The position numbers and the translations under genes are program-made. DNA of 64,000 nt from Endozoicomonas elysicola (GTDB lineage: Bacteria; Pseudomonadota; Gammaproteobacteria; Pseudomonadales; Endozoicomonadaceae), in the NCBI RefSeq assembly GCF_000710775.1, contig NZ_JOJP01000001.1:1565825-1629824 (forward strand). The letters are read 5' to 3'. Below, one piece after another: positions 45,505 to 54,433 of this stretch (position 1 is the stretch's first letter; the number at the start of each line of letters is the position of its first letter). The notes beneath the pieces were generated by a model that was given only the letters and a program-made list of their open reading frames with translations, was not told the DNA's origin and searched no databases.

Positions 45505-45670
45505 TTTGAAGCACAAAGACAACTCTTTGTGTTCTTTGATTTAAAACCTCGCTCCCATGCCCAGCGTGGGAGCGTAGCTGGGGGACTTTCCGTACCTTAA
45601 CGGCATGGATTCCCACGCAGAGCATGGGAACCAGAAAAGCTTTTTTCTTTTCTCCGTGCCTTTTTGGTGA
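45505..45670. repeat. Composite palindromic element (two hairpins in CACAAAG arms)
   Basis: Between the convergent dmsD-like and ydiJ genes. The outer sequences resemble CACAAAG arms (GCACAAAGA at 45511; TCTTTTCTCCGTGCC near 45647). Inside are two hairpins of the same type: CGCTCCCATGC/GCGTGGGAGCG (45550-45560/45564-45574, loop CCA) and TTCCCACGC/GCATGGGAA (45610-45618/45622-45630, loop AGA). A related single hairpin is at 63490-63520. Confidence 0.75.
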
Positions 45671-45677
45671 AAGGCTC

Positions 45678-48600
45678 TTAAACCGCTGATTGCTGTTTCA
45701 TCACTTGCAGAAGGGCCTGTACCGGGTGTGGAATCTTGCCATCCCCATAACGCTTCACCTGGCTCCGGCAGGAATAACCAGTGGCAACCAGTCTGCCGCT
45801 GTTTTCAGGATTCTGGACAACATCTTTCCAGCTCATATCATAAAGCTTTCGAGCCGTTTCCTGATTACGGGTTTCATGGCCATAAATACCTGCCATGCCA
45901 CAGCAGCCAGTAGCCTTATACGTAAGCTGCAGGCCCAGGTCTTTGTATAACTGCTGCCACTGAGAAGGGGCTGCAGGTACATTAGAGGTTTCTGTACAGT
46001 GCCCCAGCAGAATAAACTCTTCTTCGGCTATGCCTGAAAGATCCATTTGCAACTGACGTAATGTTTCTGACTGCTGAGCGAACCATTCGGACAGCAGAAG
46101 CACTTCAGGAGACTCTTCTCCCATCACTTCTTTGTACTCATCCCGATACGTCAGCGTGACAGCCGCATCAATACCCATCAGGCTGATACCGCTATCAGCC
46201 AGTACCTTCAGCTCCTGCCCATTGGTTTGGGTGATTTTTTCAAATCGGCCAAGGAATCCATAGACATGGAGCACCTTACCATTGGGTTTATAAGGTGCGA
46301 TCAAGGGGCGATAACCCAGGCGGATCAGCAGCTCCACCAGATCCGTAAGCAGTGGTGTTTCAAAGAAACTGGTGAATGCGTCCTGAATAATGATGACGGT
46401 TTTATCCCGCTCACTGTCGGGTATCGCATCCAGCAATGTACGGTTAGCGATGGCAGCACCCGCACGACAACAGTCGCTGGTTGGCGATGAGCTGGTAATC
46501 GCGGGAATATCCTGCAGGCCAATGGTTTTACCGGCAATGGTGTTTGCCACTGACCAGCCCATGACCAGATTGTAAGCAGGCTTGAATTTTGCCAGTACGG
46601 GCAGCATGGGTTCCAGCAGGCCCGCTATGTGGTGCTTGACTGGCCTTGGGTAGCGACCATGATACAGTTCAAAGTAGCGTGAGCGAAGATCCGGAATATT
46701 CACCTGAATCGGGCATTGGCCTGCACAGGATTTACAGCTCATACAGTTATCCAGTGCACCGTAAACCTGATGGCTGAAGTCTTCTTCACCCCGCCATTTG
46801 TTCACCAGGTTAATCAGCTTCTGACCGCCGTTATGCAACGGGCCTGCCTGACGAATGGTCTGGCTTTCACTGGCAATATCTGCACCAGCGGCAGTCTGTA
46901 ACCGCAGCCATTCCCGCACAAGGCCAGATCGGCCTTTCGGGGATTGAATCCGGTCATAGGTGGCCTTCCAGGTGGGACACATAGCGCTGTTGGGATTGTA
47001 GTTAAAACAGGCGCCGTTACCGTTACAGTAAAGGCTGCTGGTGAAGGCTTCAAAGGCATTACGGTCGATGTCGCGGTCTTGTTGACCCCGGGTAGCCACT
47101 TCATCAATTTTAAGTAGCTGAACAGGTTCAGGCAGGGTAGCGGGTGTCGCAATCTTGCCGGGGTTTAACTGATTGTACGGGTCAAATACCCCTTTGATTT
47201 CCTGAAGCACTGGATATAGGTCCGCAAAAAAGTCCGGTGCGTATTCAGAGCGAACGCCTTTGCCGTGTTCCCCCCAGAGCACACCGCCATGGCTTCTGGC
47301 CAGTGCTGCAACTTCATCACTGATTATACGAACCAGTTTCTCCTGCTCCGGATCTTTCATGTCAATGGCAGGACGAACGTGTAGAACACCGGCATCCACA
47401 TGGCCAAACATGCCATAAGTGAGTTGATAGCGATCCAGCAGTGCACGGAATGCGAGGATAAAGTCAGCGAGATTTTCCGGAGGTACGGCAACATCCTCTA
47501 CAAAAGGTATGGGTCGTGCGTCGCCTTTCATATTGCCCAGCAGCCCAACGGCCTGCTTACGCATATTCCAGATCTTTTTGACGTTGCCAGTCCCCATAAC
47601 CACACTGTGGCCAGCACGCCAGATACTGACTGGCTTTTCTAACTCTGCTTTCAGGCGATCGATACACTGCTGAATTTCCGCTTCATCGTCGCCGGTAAAT
47701 TCAACAAAGTTAATGCCGTCGATATCGTCGCTTTGTTCGGGGAAAAAATCTTTGACGCTTTCCCAGACACTGTCAGACTTTGCTAGCCCAAGTACACGGG
47801 AATCAATGGTTTCAATGGAGCCGGGCTCTGCTGCCATCAGTGCCTGGGCATCTTGCAGGGAGTCCTGAAAACTTTTGTAGAAAACCAGAACCAGGGCAGA
47901 CTGCTTGGGAATAGACAGCAGATTAACTTTAATTTCACTGATTATGGCCAGAGTGCCTTCTGAGCCACAGAGGATCGCGTTCAGGTCGTGCTGATTATCT
48001 TTATTTACAATATTGGCCAGATCATAGCCCGTCAGATTGCGATTCAGGTGTGGAAATACTTCAGACACTCGTTGTTTATGTTGGCTGTGTGTCTTTTTCA
48101 GCGTGTTATAAATCTCACCAATACGGTCTGGTCGCTGACACAATTGTTCAAGTTGATCGTTATCGACAGGTGAGGAGTTCCATACCGTGCCATCAGCAAG
48201 TACTGAGGTCAGCTCAAGTACATGGTGACGGGTTTTGCCATACACCACAGAACCCTGGCCACTGGCATCGGTATTGACCATGCCACCAACGGTTGCCCGG
48301 TTGCTGGTGGAGAGTTCTGGTGCAAAGAAGAGCCCTTCCTTAGCAGCTAACTCGTTGAGATAGTCTTTTATTGCTCCGGATTGAACCCTGGCCCAGCGCT
48401 CTTTGGTATTGATCTCCAGTACCCGATTCATATAGCGGCTGGTATCGACCATAAAACCTGAAGTGAGTGACTGCCCGTTGGTACCGGTGCCACCACCACG
48501 GGGAGAGATGACGATCGAGTGAAAGTCAGACTTATTGGCAAGGGTGAGAATCTTGCTGATGTCTTCCGTTGAGCGAGGGAAGAGTACTCCCTCTGGAAGT

Positions 48601-48761
48601 ACTTGATAGATGGAGTTATCCGTTGCCAGAACGGTCCGGTCGGCATAGCCCAGTTCGATATCACCGGTAAAGCCTGCAGAGGCTAATTCCCGGGCAAAGT
48701 GACTATATAAGGTATTTGTTGTTTTCTGATCCAGCCTGCTGATCACAGCTTTACTCCCCAT
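45678..48761 (-). CDS. ydiJ: FAD- and Fe-S-containing oxidase (YdiJ, D-2-hydroxyglutarate dehydrogenase family)
   Basis: A 1027-residue fusion protein. The N-terminal FAD_binding_4 domain (about 45-190: VISPRGGGTGTNGQSLT; WARVQSGAIKDYLNELAA) and FAD-oxidase C domain (to ~560, with FGHVDAGVLHVRP) precede two iron-sulfur regions: CNGNGACFNYNPNSAMCPTW and CMSCKSCAGQCPIQV. Two cysteine-rich CCG domains follow (CTETSNVPAAPSQW; GCCGMAGIYGHE). This layout is that of E. coli YdiJ (about 1018 residues), which has D-2-hydroxyglutarate dehydrogenase activity; the electron acceptor is not shown. The frame reads TTG-ATG at 48764/48761; I use the ATG. Confidence 0.94.
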   Translation of the reverse strand: MGSKAVISRLDQKTTNTLYSHFARELASAGFTGDIELGYADRTVLATDNSIYQVLPEGVLFPRSTEDISKILTLANKSDFHSIVISPRGGGTGTNGQSLTSGFMVDTSRYMNRVLEINTKERWARVQSGAIKDYLNELAAKEGLFFAPELSTSNRATVGGMVNTDASGQGSVVYGKTRHHVLELTSVLADGTVWNSSPVDNDQLEQLCQRPDRIGEIYNTLKKTHSQHKQRVSEVFPHLNRNLTGYDLANIVNKDNQHDLNAILCGSEGTLAIISEIKVNLLSIPKQSALVLVFYKSFQDSLQDAQALMAAEPGSIETIDSRVLGLAKSDSVWESVKDFFPEQSDDIDGINFVEFTGDDEAEIQQCIDRLKAELEKPVSIWRAGHSVVMGTGNVKKIWNMRKQAVGLLGNMKGDARPIPFVEDVAVPPENLADFILAFRALLDRYQLTYGMFGHVDAGVLHVRPAIDMKDPEQEKLVRIISDEVAALARSHGGVLWGEHGKGVRSEYAPDFFADLYPVLQEIKGVFDPYNQLNPGKIATPATLPEPVQLLKIDEVATRGQQDRDIDRNAFEAFTSSLYCNGNGACFNYNPNSAMCPTWKATYDRIQSPKGRSGLVREWLRLQTAAGADIASESQTIRQAGPLHNGGQKLINLVNKWRGEEDFSHQVYGALDNCMSCKSCAGQCPIQVNIPDLRSRYFELYHGRYPRPVKHHIAGLLEPMLPVLAKFKPAYNLVMGWSVANTIAGKTIGLQDIPAITSSSPTSDCCRAGAAIANRTLLDAIPDSERDKTVIIIQDAFTSFFETPLLTDLVELLIRLGYRPLIAPYKPNGKVLHVYGFLGRFEKITQTNGQELKVLADSGISLMGIDAAVTLTYRDEYKEVMGEESPEVLLLSEWFAQQSETLRQLQMDLSGIAEEEFILLGHCTETSNVPAAPSQWQQLYKDLGLQLTYKATGCCGMAGIYGHETRNQETARKLYDMSWKDVVQNPENSGRLVATGYSCRSQVKRYGDGKIPHPVQALLQVMKQQSAV

Positions 48762-48826
48762 CAATCCCGGCAGCTATTGTACGTAAAGCAGGAGAGGTAG
48801 GGAATAAAAGGTCATTATCCGTTGCC

Positions 48827-48893
48827 CGCCACCCGTTGCCAGTAAAGCGTATGTCTTATTTTTCGGGCTGCGGGAAGCGGTCAACGGGTGGCG
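48827..48893. repeat. 12-bp perfect inverted repeat upstream of ydiJ
   Basis: CGCCACCCGTTG (48827-48838) and CAACGGGTGGCG (48882-48893) flank a 43-bp spacer. It lies between the ydiJ start and the stop of the DUF4202 gene, both on the minus strand, so it could be a terminator, operator or repeat copy. Confidence 0.6.
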
Positions 48894-48908
48894 AAGTGTT
48901 AACGCCCC

Positions 48909-49481
48909 CTAATTACCCGCCAATGCTTCTTGAAGAATTTTCAGGTCAGGCTCTGAAAATGGCAATTCCAATGCTTTCTGCTGAGCCTGTTCAGACATTT
49001 TTTTCCAGGTTTTCTGGACAATGGATATCACCTTGTCTTTGGGGTATTTTGTGGCAAAGGCCGAAAAGTCCCGGGTTAAAAAGACCAGGCAGGCGCAATC
49101 TTCCAGAGTCTGGGCATCTGCATTACGCTTGATGCCCTGCTTGCGGATGATTGCCGACGTTTGTGCACAGCTTTCTTCTGAATAACCGTTACTGGCCATG
49201 ATTTTACTGGCTTTTCGAGCATGCAGTTTACCCAGCTCGGTGCGCCATTTCAGGTAGCCGGTGCGTCCTTCAGGATATTCTGAGCGGGGGATCTCCCAGC
49301 GGCAGAGGTGTTGACTGCGAACGGCGATCTGCAACTCTTCAGAAGCATCTGGAGCCAGCTGTTGTAACCAGTGCGTCATTTGCAGGGCATAGCTTAACTC
49401 TGCCGGGGTACCGTCAATGATCTTTGGGTCCATCCCATGAAGCTGGTCAATGGCGGTTAATGTTTCTGCAAGCCTGGTCAT
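48909..49481 (-). CDS. DUF4202 family protein
   Basis: A 190-residue cytoplasmic helical protein that matches the DUF4202 family pattern I recall: ELQIAVRSQHLCRWEIPRSEYPEGRTGYLKWRTELGKLHARKASKIM, then EDCACLVFLTRDFSAFATKYPKDKVISIVQKTWKKMS. The histidine-containing SQHLCRWEIPR block suggests an HD-like metal site, but activity is not known. It is in the same direction as ydiJ with a ~150-bp gap holding an inverted repeat. Confidence 0.88.
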   Translation of the reverse strand: MTRLAETLTAIDQLHGMDPKIIDGTPAELSYALQMTHWLQQLAPDASEELQIAVRSQHLCRWEIPRSEYPEGRTGYLKWRTELGKLHARKASKIMASNGYSEESCAQTSAIIRKQGIKRNADAQTLEDCACLVFLTRDFSAFATKYPKDKVISIVQKTWKKMSEQAQQKALELPFSEPDLKILQEALAGN

Positions 49482-49625
49482 AAACTGCGATCCTGTTCTT
49501 ATGAAAGTTGTTATGAAAATCGTTATGACGCACTTTTTACTTGATTTGCCTGACGATTTCGACTGGTATTTGTGATTCCATAGGTTGTTCTTCTGGTTGA
49601 TTTACTGAAGAGTCGGGTGAGAAAA

Positions 49626-50300
49626 ATGAGTAAAGAAAAGCCCCCAAAGATTGCCATGGTGGTTGGTGCAACCGGAGCCACCGGGCAGGTGTTGATGAAA
49701 TATCTGCTGGAGTGTGATCGCTATTCTAAGGTTATCGTTCTGCATTATCGAACAACACCATGGTTGGACCACCCAAAGGTCAGAGAGATTGTGCTGAGTC
49801 TGGGTCAGTTAAAGGAACTGGAAACCAGCTCAACCGTCGATGCCCTGTTTTGCTGCCTTGGAACTACTATCAAAAAGGCTGGTTCCAAATATGAGTTTGC
49901 CAGAGTTGATCGTGATTATGTTCTGGCACTTGGGCAGTGGGCCGCAAATCATGGACAGCCATCATTTCATTTGATCAGTGCCTATGGGGCTGATGGAGGG
50001 TCAATGGCCTTTTATATGAAAGTCAAAGGTGAGACAGAGCATGGTTTGAAGCAGATGGGGTTACGCTCTCTTTCTATCTACCAACCTTCGCTTTTGCATG
50101 GGGAGCGTGATGAGTTCCGGTTAATGGAATCTGTCGGTTATTATGTGATGTCTCTGTTAGGCAGTCTGCCTGTTTCCGGATTGAAAGTACTTCGCCCTAC
50201 CCGGATAGAAGCTCTGGCGAAGTTGATGTACCAGCAGTCGTTACTGGATGTGTCCGGCTTGCAGGTGCTCCGTCCTTCAGATATTGCTGCCTGTGAATAG
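49626..50300 (+). CDS. NAD(P)-binding protein, HTATIP2/TIP30-like atypical SDR
   Basis: A 224-residue Rossmann-fold protein with the GATGATGQ motif (VVGATGATGQVLMKYLLE) near residues 14-31, then a DALFCCLGTTIKKAGSKYEFARVDRDYVLALGQWA block resembling the HTATIP2-type atypical SDR group. The Tyr-x-x-x-Lys pair is likely in FYMKVKGETEHGLK. The substrate is unknown. I take the ATG at 49626, with GGTGA just upstream. Its stop lies next to the start of the FAN1 gene. Confidence 0.85.
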   Translation: MSKEKPPKIAMVVGATGATGQVLMKYLLECDRYSKVIVLHYRTTPWLDHPKVREIVLSLGQLKELETSSTVDALFCCLGTTIKKAGSKYEFARVDRDYVLALGQWAANHGQPSFHLISAYGADGGSMAFYMKVKGETEHGLKQMGLRSLSIYQPSLLHGERDEFRLMESVGYYVMSLLGSLPVSGLKVLRPTRIEALAKLMYQQSLLDVSGLQVLRPSDIAACE

Positions 50301-50310
50301 AGAGGCTCCG

Positions 50311-51927
50311 TTGCAGGCACCGGTTGTATTACCTGAAGACTATTACCTGACCAATTTTCAGAAGCTGCTTGGTTTTGTTGAGCAGCGATATGCTGATCTG
50401 TTGAATTGCAGCGAAACTGATTTTTTAAACACGTTCCAGCTACTTGAGGAAGATGCCCAGAAGCTCTATGTGCGATTGGCGAGTCGGAAAGGCCCGGTGT
50501 TTCGAGCGGATAAACTGAATTATCCGGAAATTACATCGATTGAGCTGGCAGTTAATGAGTTGGTTGGTGCTGGTTTTATACAGGTTAACCCACCGCTGGA
50601 CATTGTCTTGCTGTCAGATCTTATTACCAAAAGTGAGTTGTTACTCTGTTTTCCTGACCAGCTTGAGCCTTACCGAAGAGAACGTAAGCAGACTCTGGTA
50701 AACCGACTTGTTGATAGTGGTGAAGCCTGCCTTGATCTTCCATTTACCACACTTCAACCTCTGTATATGGAAGAACTGAGAACCTTATTGTTCCTGTTCT
50801 TTGGTAACCTCAGTCAGGATTTGACGGAGTTCGTACTTCAGGACTTAGGATTGACTCGCTTCGAAAATTACCCGCTAAAATCCCGGCTGTTCAATCGCCG
50901 CGAGGAGCTGGAGCAGGGGTTGAGTCTGTCACAGCTCTGGCAGGAAGTTGCCTATGACAATAAGAAACTTGATCTTGATGAGCTGCAAACTCTGGTCACT
51001 AAATTACCTTCATCGTCTGATTTCATCCATCCAACACTGAAGCGTCGTTATGCTCGGTTGGTGAATGCCATTGCCCGTGACTTGGAAAGACAGGGTGCAT
51101 TGCGGGAGGCAATAGCTTGTTTTCAGCAATCCTATTTGCCACCGTCCCGGGAACGGCGGACTCGCATTATGGCCAAGCTTAATGATACTGATGGGGCTCT
51201 GTCTCTTTGTGAAGAGATAGAGGCTTCACCGGCCAGTAGTCTGGAGCTGGCTTTTGCCCATCGGTTTTCCAAAACCCTGATGGGGGAAAAACGCAGGCGG
51301 CAAAGTGCGCGTTTTAATGAACGGACTCTAGAGCTTAACGACAACGGGCAGCGGGTTGAGTTTCAGGTTCAGGAGTATTTCAGAAACCAGGGGTGGCAGG
51401 TGTTTTATGTGGAAAATGCCCTGATAAACGGACTCGCTGGCCTGTGGTTCTGGGACATTATTTTCGCCGATAGGGATGGGGCTTTTTTTCACCCGTTTCA
51501 AAGTGGGCCGGCAGACCTGATGACCCCTGATTTTTATCGGAGTGGTAAGGGGGCGATTCATCACAGGCTGTCATCAATGTCGGAAAGCCATCTTCTGGAT
51601 ACCCTGCTGACAACCTATAATGAGAAGCACGGAATCAATAATCGGCTGGTTATCTGGCCTGCACTCAGTCCGGAGCTGATTACCCTTGCCGTATCGTTGA
51701 TACCGTTAGAGCAACTGCGTGCCATGTTTCAACGGCTGATGTTTGATATTGCCCATAACCGAACCGGGTTTCCGGATCTGATCCTGTTTGATGTGGAAAA
51801 TAAAAAGTACCAGTGGGTTGAAGTGAAGGGCCCGGGAGATCGGTTGCAGGAAAACCAGAAGCTCTGGCTGGCGTTTTTTTTGGAGAATGGAGTTCCGGCT
51901 GAGGTTGTTTATGTGAGCTGGTCATAG
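50311..51927 (+). CDS. fan1: FAN1-type VRR-NUC structure-specific nuclease
   Basis: A 538-residue protein of the bacterial FAN1 (MTMR15) family, DNA-flap/interstrand-crosslink nuclease. The C-terminal VRR-NUC domain (about 430-538) has the metal motif GFPDLILFDV (near 487-496) and WVEVKGPGDRLQENQKLWLAFF (near 502-523), the PD...ExK core. The N-terminal portion is the SAP-like, helical part, and the middle TPR-like. The start is uncertain: TTG 50311 has GAGAGG five bases upstream; GTG 50293 overlaps the previous stop (no SD); ATG 50248 would overlap the previous gene by 53 bp and add MCPACRCSVLQ. Confidence 0.93.
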   Translation: MQAPVVLPEDYYLTNFQKLLGFVEQRYADLLNCSETDFLNTFQLLEEDAQKLYVRLASRKGPVFRADKLNYPEITSIELAVNELVGAGFIQVNPPLDIVLLSDLITKSELLLCFPDQLEPYRRERKQTLVNRLVDSGEACLDLPFTTLQPLYMEELRTLLFLFFGNLSQDLTEFVLQDLGLTRFENYPLKSRLFNRREELEQGLSLSQLWQEVAYDNKKLDLDELQTLVTKLPSSSDFIHPTLKRRYARLVNAIARDLERQGALREAIACFQQSYLPPSRERRTRIMAKLNDTDGALSLCEEIEASPASSLELAFAHRFSKTLMGEKRRRQSARFNERTLELNDNGQRVEFQVQEYFRNQGWQVFYVENALINGLAGLWFWDIIFADRDGAFFHPFQSGPADLMTPDFYRSGKGAIHHRLSSMSESHLLDTLLTTYNEKHGINNRLVIWPALSPELITLAVSLIPLEQLRAMFQRLMFDIAHNRTGFPDLILFDVENKKYQWVEVKGPGDRLQENQKLWLAFFLENGVPAEVVYVSWS

Positions 51928-52037
51928 CAGTACTGCTTGTTTTTTCTTCGAAATGTTTCTCTTCTTGACTACGCTTTGAATACCGTTAGGGTGAACGGTT
52001 AGCTATATCAGATAGCTCTTGGAATACAGAGGTAAAT

Positions 52038-53672
52038 ATGGGCACAGCACCCGATAATAAAAATAAGCTCTTGCTGCAAAATGGCCTGCTGATCGATGGC
52101 ACAGGCACCCCGGCTAGAAAAGCGAATGTATTGATGGAGCAGGGACGGTTGTGGGTGCTTCATCCCGGAGAGAAGGTCGCTGATGCCGCCACAATTGATT
52201 GCACAGACAAGGTGATCGCTCCCGGCTTCATTGATGTTCATAGCCATATGGATTACTTCGCCATTGAAAATGCGCCGGAACATTTTGACCCATTTATTGC
52301 CCAGGGCATCACAACAATGGTGGTGGGGAACTGTGGCTTCAGCCCATTTGGTTTTAAGTGCAATACCCCTCATCAGCACCTGATAGAAAACTCGTTGTTT
52401 AAAGAAGGTCATGGAGAGATAACCTGGCACAGCTTTCAGGGCTATCAACAGCGTATTCAGGGGCATGGCTGTGGTCCTAACCTGGTCAGTCTGGTTGGCC
52501 ATGGCGTCTGTAGAACTTCACTCAATGGTTTCAGTGCAGATCCACTGTCTTCCTGTCAGTCGCATGAAATGCTGGTGATGCTGGATGAAGCCTTGTCTCA
52601 GGGGGCGGCAGGGATATCTCTGGGGCTTCAATACAAGCCGGGTGTCTTTTCCAGTAAGGAAGAGTTACGGGCTGTTGCCCAGTTGGTAAAAAAACACGAC
52701 AAAGTGCTTACGGTTCACGCCAAGGCTTATTCCAGCCTGTCCGGCACCTACCCAATGAACCCGTTTGGCAAGGCTCATAACCTGCGGGCCATTGATGAAA
52801 TGCTGGATCTGGCCAGGGAAACCGACGTTCGGCTACAGTTTTCTCATCTGATCTTTGTAGGGGAAACAACCTGGGGTACGCTGGATGAAGCTATCGCGAG
52901 GTTCGATAAAGCTATTGCCGATGGGGTTGATGTAAAGTTTGATATGTTTCCCTATCCTTTTGGCGCCACCCTGCTCAACACGCTCTTGCCGGAGTGGGTG
53001 ATGGCCAACATGCCCGGAATATTAAAAAAGCCCCTGCCCATGTTACGGTTGCGGTTGGAAGCCTGGTTGGCATTCAGAACACTGGGGCTTGGTTATGACT
53101 GTATACAGATCAGTGATGCCAGTTGCCTTGCTTATGAAAAGTATAATGGGTTGTTTATTACCGAGATTGCCAGCAGGGTAGGGAAATCACCCTTTGAGGT
53201 GATGGTGGATATTCTTGACCAGTCCAATGCGGAAGCCAGGATGATTATGCATAAATATTACGGCCCGCAGATTGTGGAAAAGCTGATGACACATCCAGCC
53301 GCCATGTTTATGACGGACTCCTGGCCGGAGCCATCCGGTGTTGAAAACGCCGCTACGTTTGGCGCCTTTCCCCGTTTTCTGCAGATTGCACGGGAGACGG
53401 GCAATATATCGCTGGAAACACTGATACATCGCATGACAGCACAGGCAGCTGAACGGTTTGGTATTGCCGAGCGCGGTTGTATTCGAGATGGTTTTGTTGC
53501 CGATGTAGTGGTACTGGACTGGCAGCAGGTAAGGGATAATACAACTCGTGACTTATGTGATGCGCCACCCAGTGGTATTGAACATGTCTTTATTAATGGT
53601 GTACCCGCCAGACTGGATGGAAAGAAATATACATCAGCTCAGACAGGCGAATGCCTTGCTATGTCATTGTAA
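52038..53672 (+). CDS. Amidohydrolase, N-acyl-D-amino-acid deacylase-like
   Basis: A 544-residue metal-dependent amidohydrolase. LLLQNGLLIDGTGTPARKANVLMEQGRL is the typical N-terminal beta-sandwich, the metal motif GFIDVHSHMDYF lies near 62-73, GITTMVVGNCGFSP follows, and later EELRAVAQLVKKHDKVLTVHAKAY. The pattern and length fit D-aminoacylases (D-amino-acid N-deacylases, D-hydantoinase relatives). The substrate is not proved. GAGG precedes the ATG. It stands alone. Confidence 0.88.
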   Translation: MGTAPDNKNKLLLQNGLLIDGTGTPARKANVLMEQGRLWVLHPGEKVADAATIDCTDKVIAPGFIDVHSHMDYFAIENAPEHFDPFIAQGITTMVVGNCGFSPFGFKCNTPHQHLIENSLFKEGHGEITWHSFQGYQQRIQGHGCGPNLVSLVGHGVCRTSLNGFSADPLSSCQSHEMLVMLDEALSQGAAGISLGLQYKPGVFSSKEELRAVAQLVKKHDKVLTVHAKAYSSLSGTYPMNPFGKAHNLRAIDEMLDLARETDVRLQFSHLIFVGETTWGTLDEAIARFDKAIADGVDVKFDMFPYPFGATLLNTLLPEWVMANMPGILKKPLPMLRLRLEAWLAFRTLGLGYDCIQISDASCLAYEKYNGLFITEIASRVGKSPFEVMVDILDQSNAEARMIMHKYYGPQIVEKLMTHPAAMFMTDSWPEPSGVENAATFGAFPRFLQIARETGNISLETLIHRMTAQAAERFGIAERGCIRDGFVADVVVLDWQQVRDNTTRDLCDAPPSGIEHVFINGVPARLDGKKYTSAQTGECLAMSL

Positions 53673-53731
53673 GAAAAGGAGTACTGGTGATAGTTGGAGC
53701 CAGTCAGCAGACGGCTCCGTATGCCAAGAAA

Positions 53732-54253
53732 CTATTCTTTGTCTTGGGCGATAACTTCGTTATTTTCATCCGTTGTCAGCGTCAGGTCTTTCATAAATAA
53801 AACCATGGGTGAACGCTGATCCAGTTCTAGAGTGATCTTGCAGTTATCTGAACAGTTACCGGGTACGATTTCAAAGGTATCCATTGCGGGGCTGTTCCAG
53901 GCATGCCCGTGAACTTCATGACCTGAAGCGATGGGCTGATCATTGAAGTAGATATTAACCAGTGTCTCGGCACCCCATCCAGCCCAGGTGAATTTCGCGT
54001 AGACTTTTTCATGCCCATCCAGCTTTACCGGAAAGCTGACTTTTCCGCCTGCAGACGTCAGTCTCCAGGAGTTATAAGCAAAGTCATAAGCAAACTCAGA
54101 GCTGTATTCCGGCTGACCGGTAAACGCGCCTGATACCTCATAAGCATTCAATTGGTTATTGGAAATACTGGCTGAGATTTTGCCGATTTCTTCAGCGAAT
54201 GCAGATGACAGGTTGCAGATGAATAGCAAAGATAAAACCCGATACAACTTCAT
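53732..54253 (-). CDS. Secreted protein, beta-rich, unknown
   Basis: A 173-residue protein with a signal peptide (MKLYRVLSLLFICNLSSAFAEE, cut near 20). The mature part is rich in Trp, Gly and Tyr and beta-strand-like (KVYAKFTWAGWGAETLVNIYFNDQPIASG). It has one cysteine pair (CSDNC near 144). It looks like a small carbohydrate-binding or protease-inhibitor-like sandwich domain, but I can assign none. It is convergent with the amidohydrolase. Confidence 0.72.
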   Translation of the reverse strand: MKLYRVLSLLFICNLSSAFAEEIGKISASISNNQLNAYEVSGAFTGQPEYSSEFAYDFAYNSWRLTSAGGKVSFPVKLDGHEKVYAKFTWAGWGAETLVNIYFNDQPIASGHEVHGHAWNSPAMDTFEIVPGNCSDNCKITLELDQRSPMVLFMKDLTLTTDENNEVIAQDKE

Positions 54254-54395
54254 AAAATACTCCCAACATTACGGTTAGTGATGGTGAAGTGGGATTTCCG
54301 TATACAACGCACAGCTTTCAGGTGCTAACTAACTGTCCATTCAATAATGGAGTCGGGTTTGAATATAAAGTTCATTGGGAAGGAGAAAAGAAAGG

Positions 54396-54422
54396 AGTGA
54401 CTACCCGGGAAGGGTAGTCACT
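54396..54422 (-). terminator. Terminator of ettA
   Basis: A perfect 11-bp stem AGTGACTACCC (54396-54406) and GGGTAGTCACT (54412-54422) has a 5-nt loop. On the minus strand it is followed by CCTTTCTTTTC, 11 bp past the ettA stop. Confidence 0.85.
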
Positions 54423-54433
54423 GATTAGCTACA

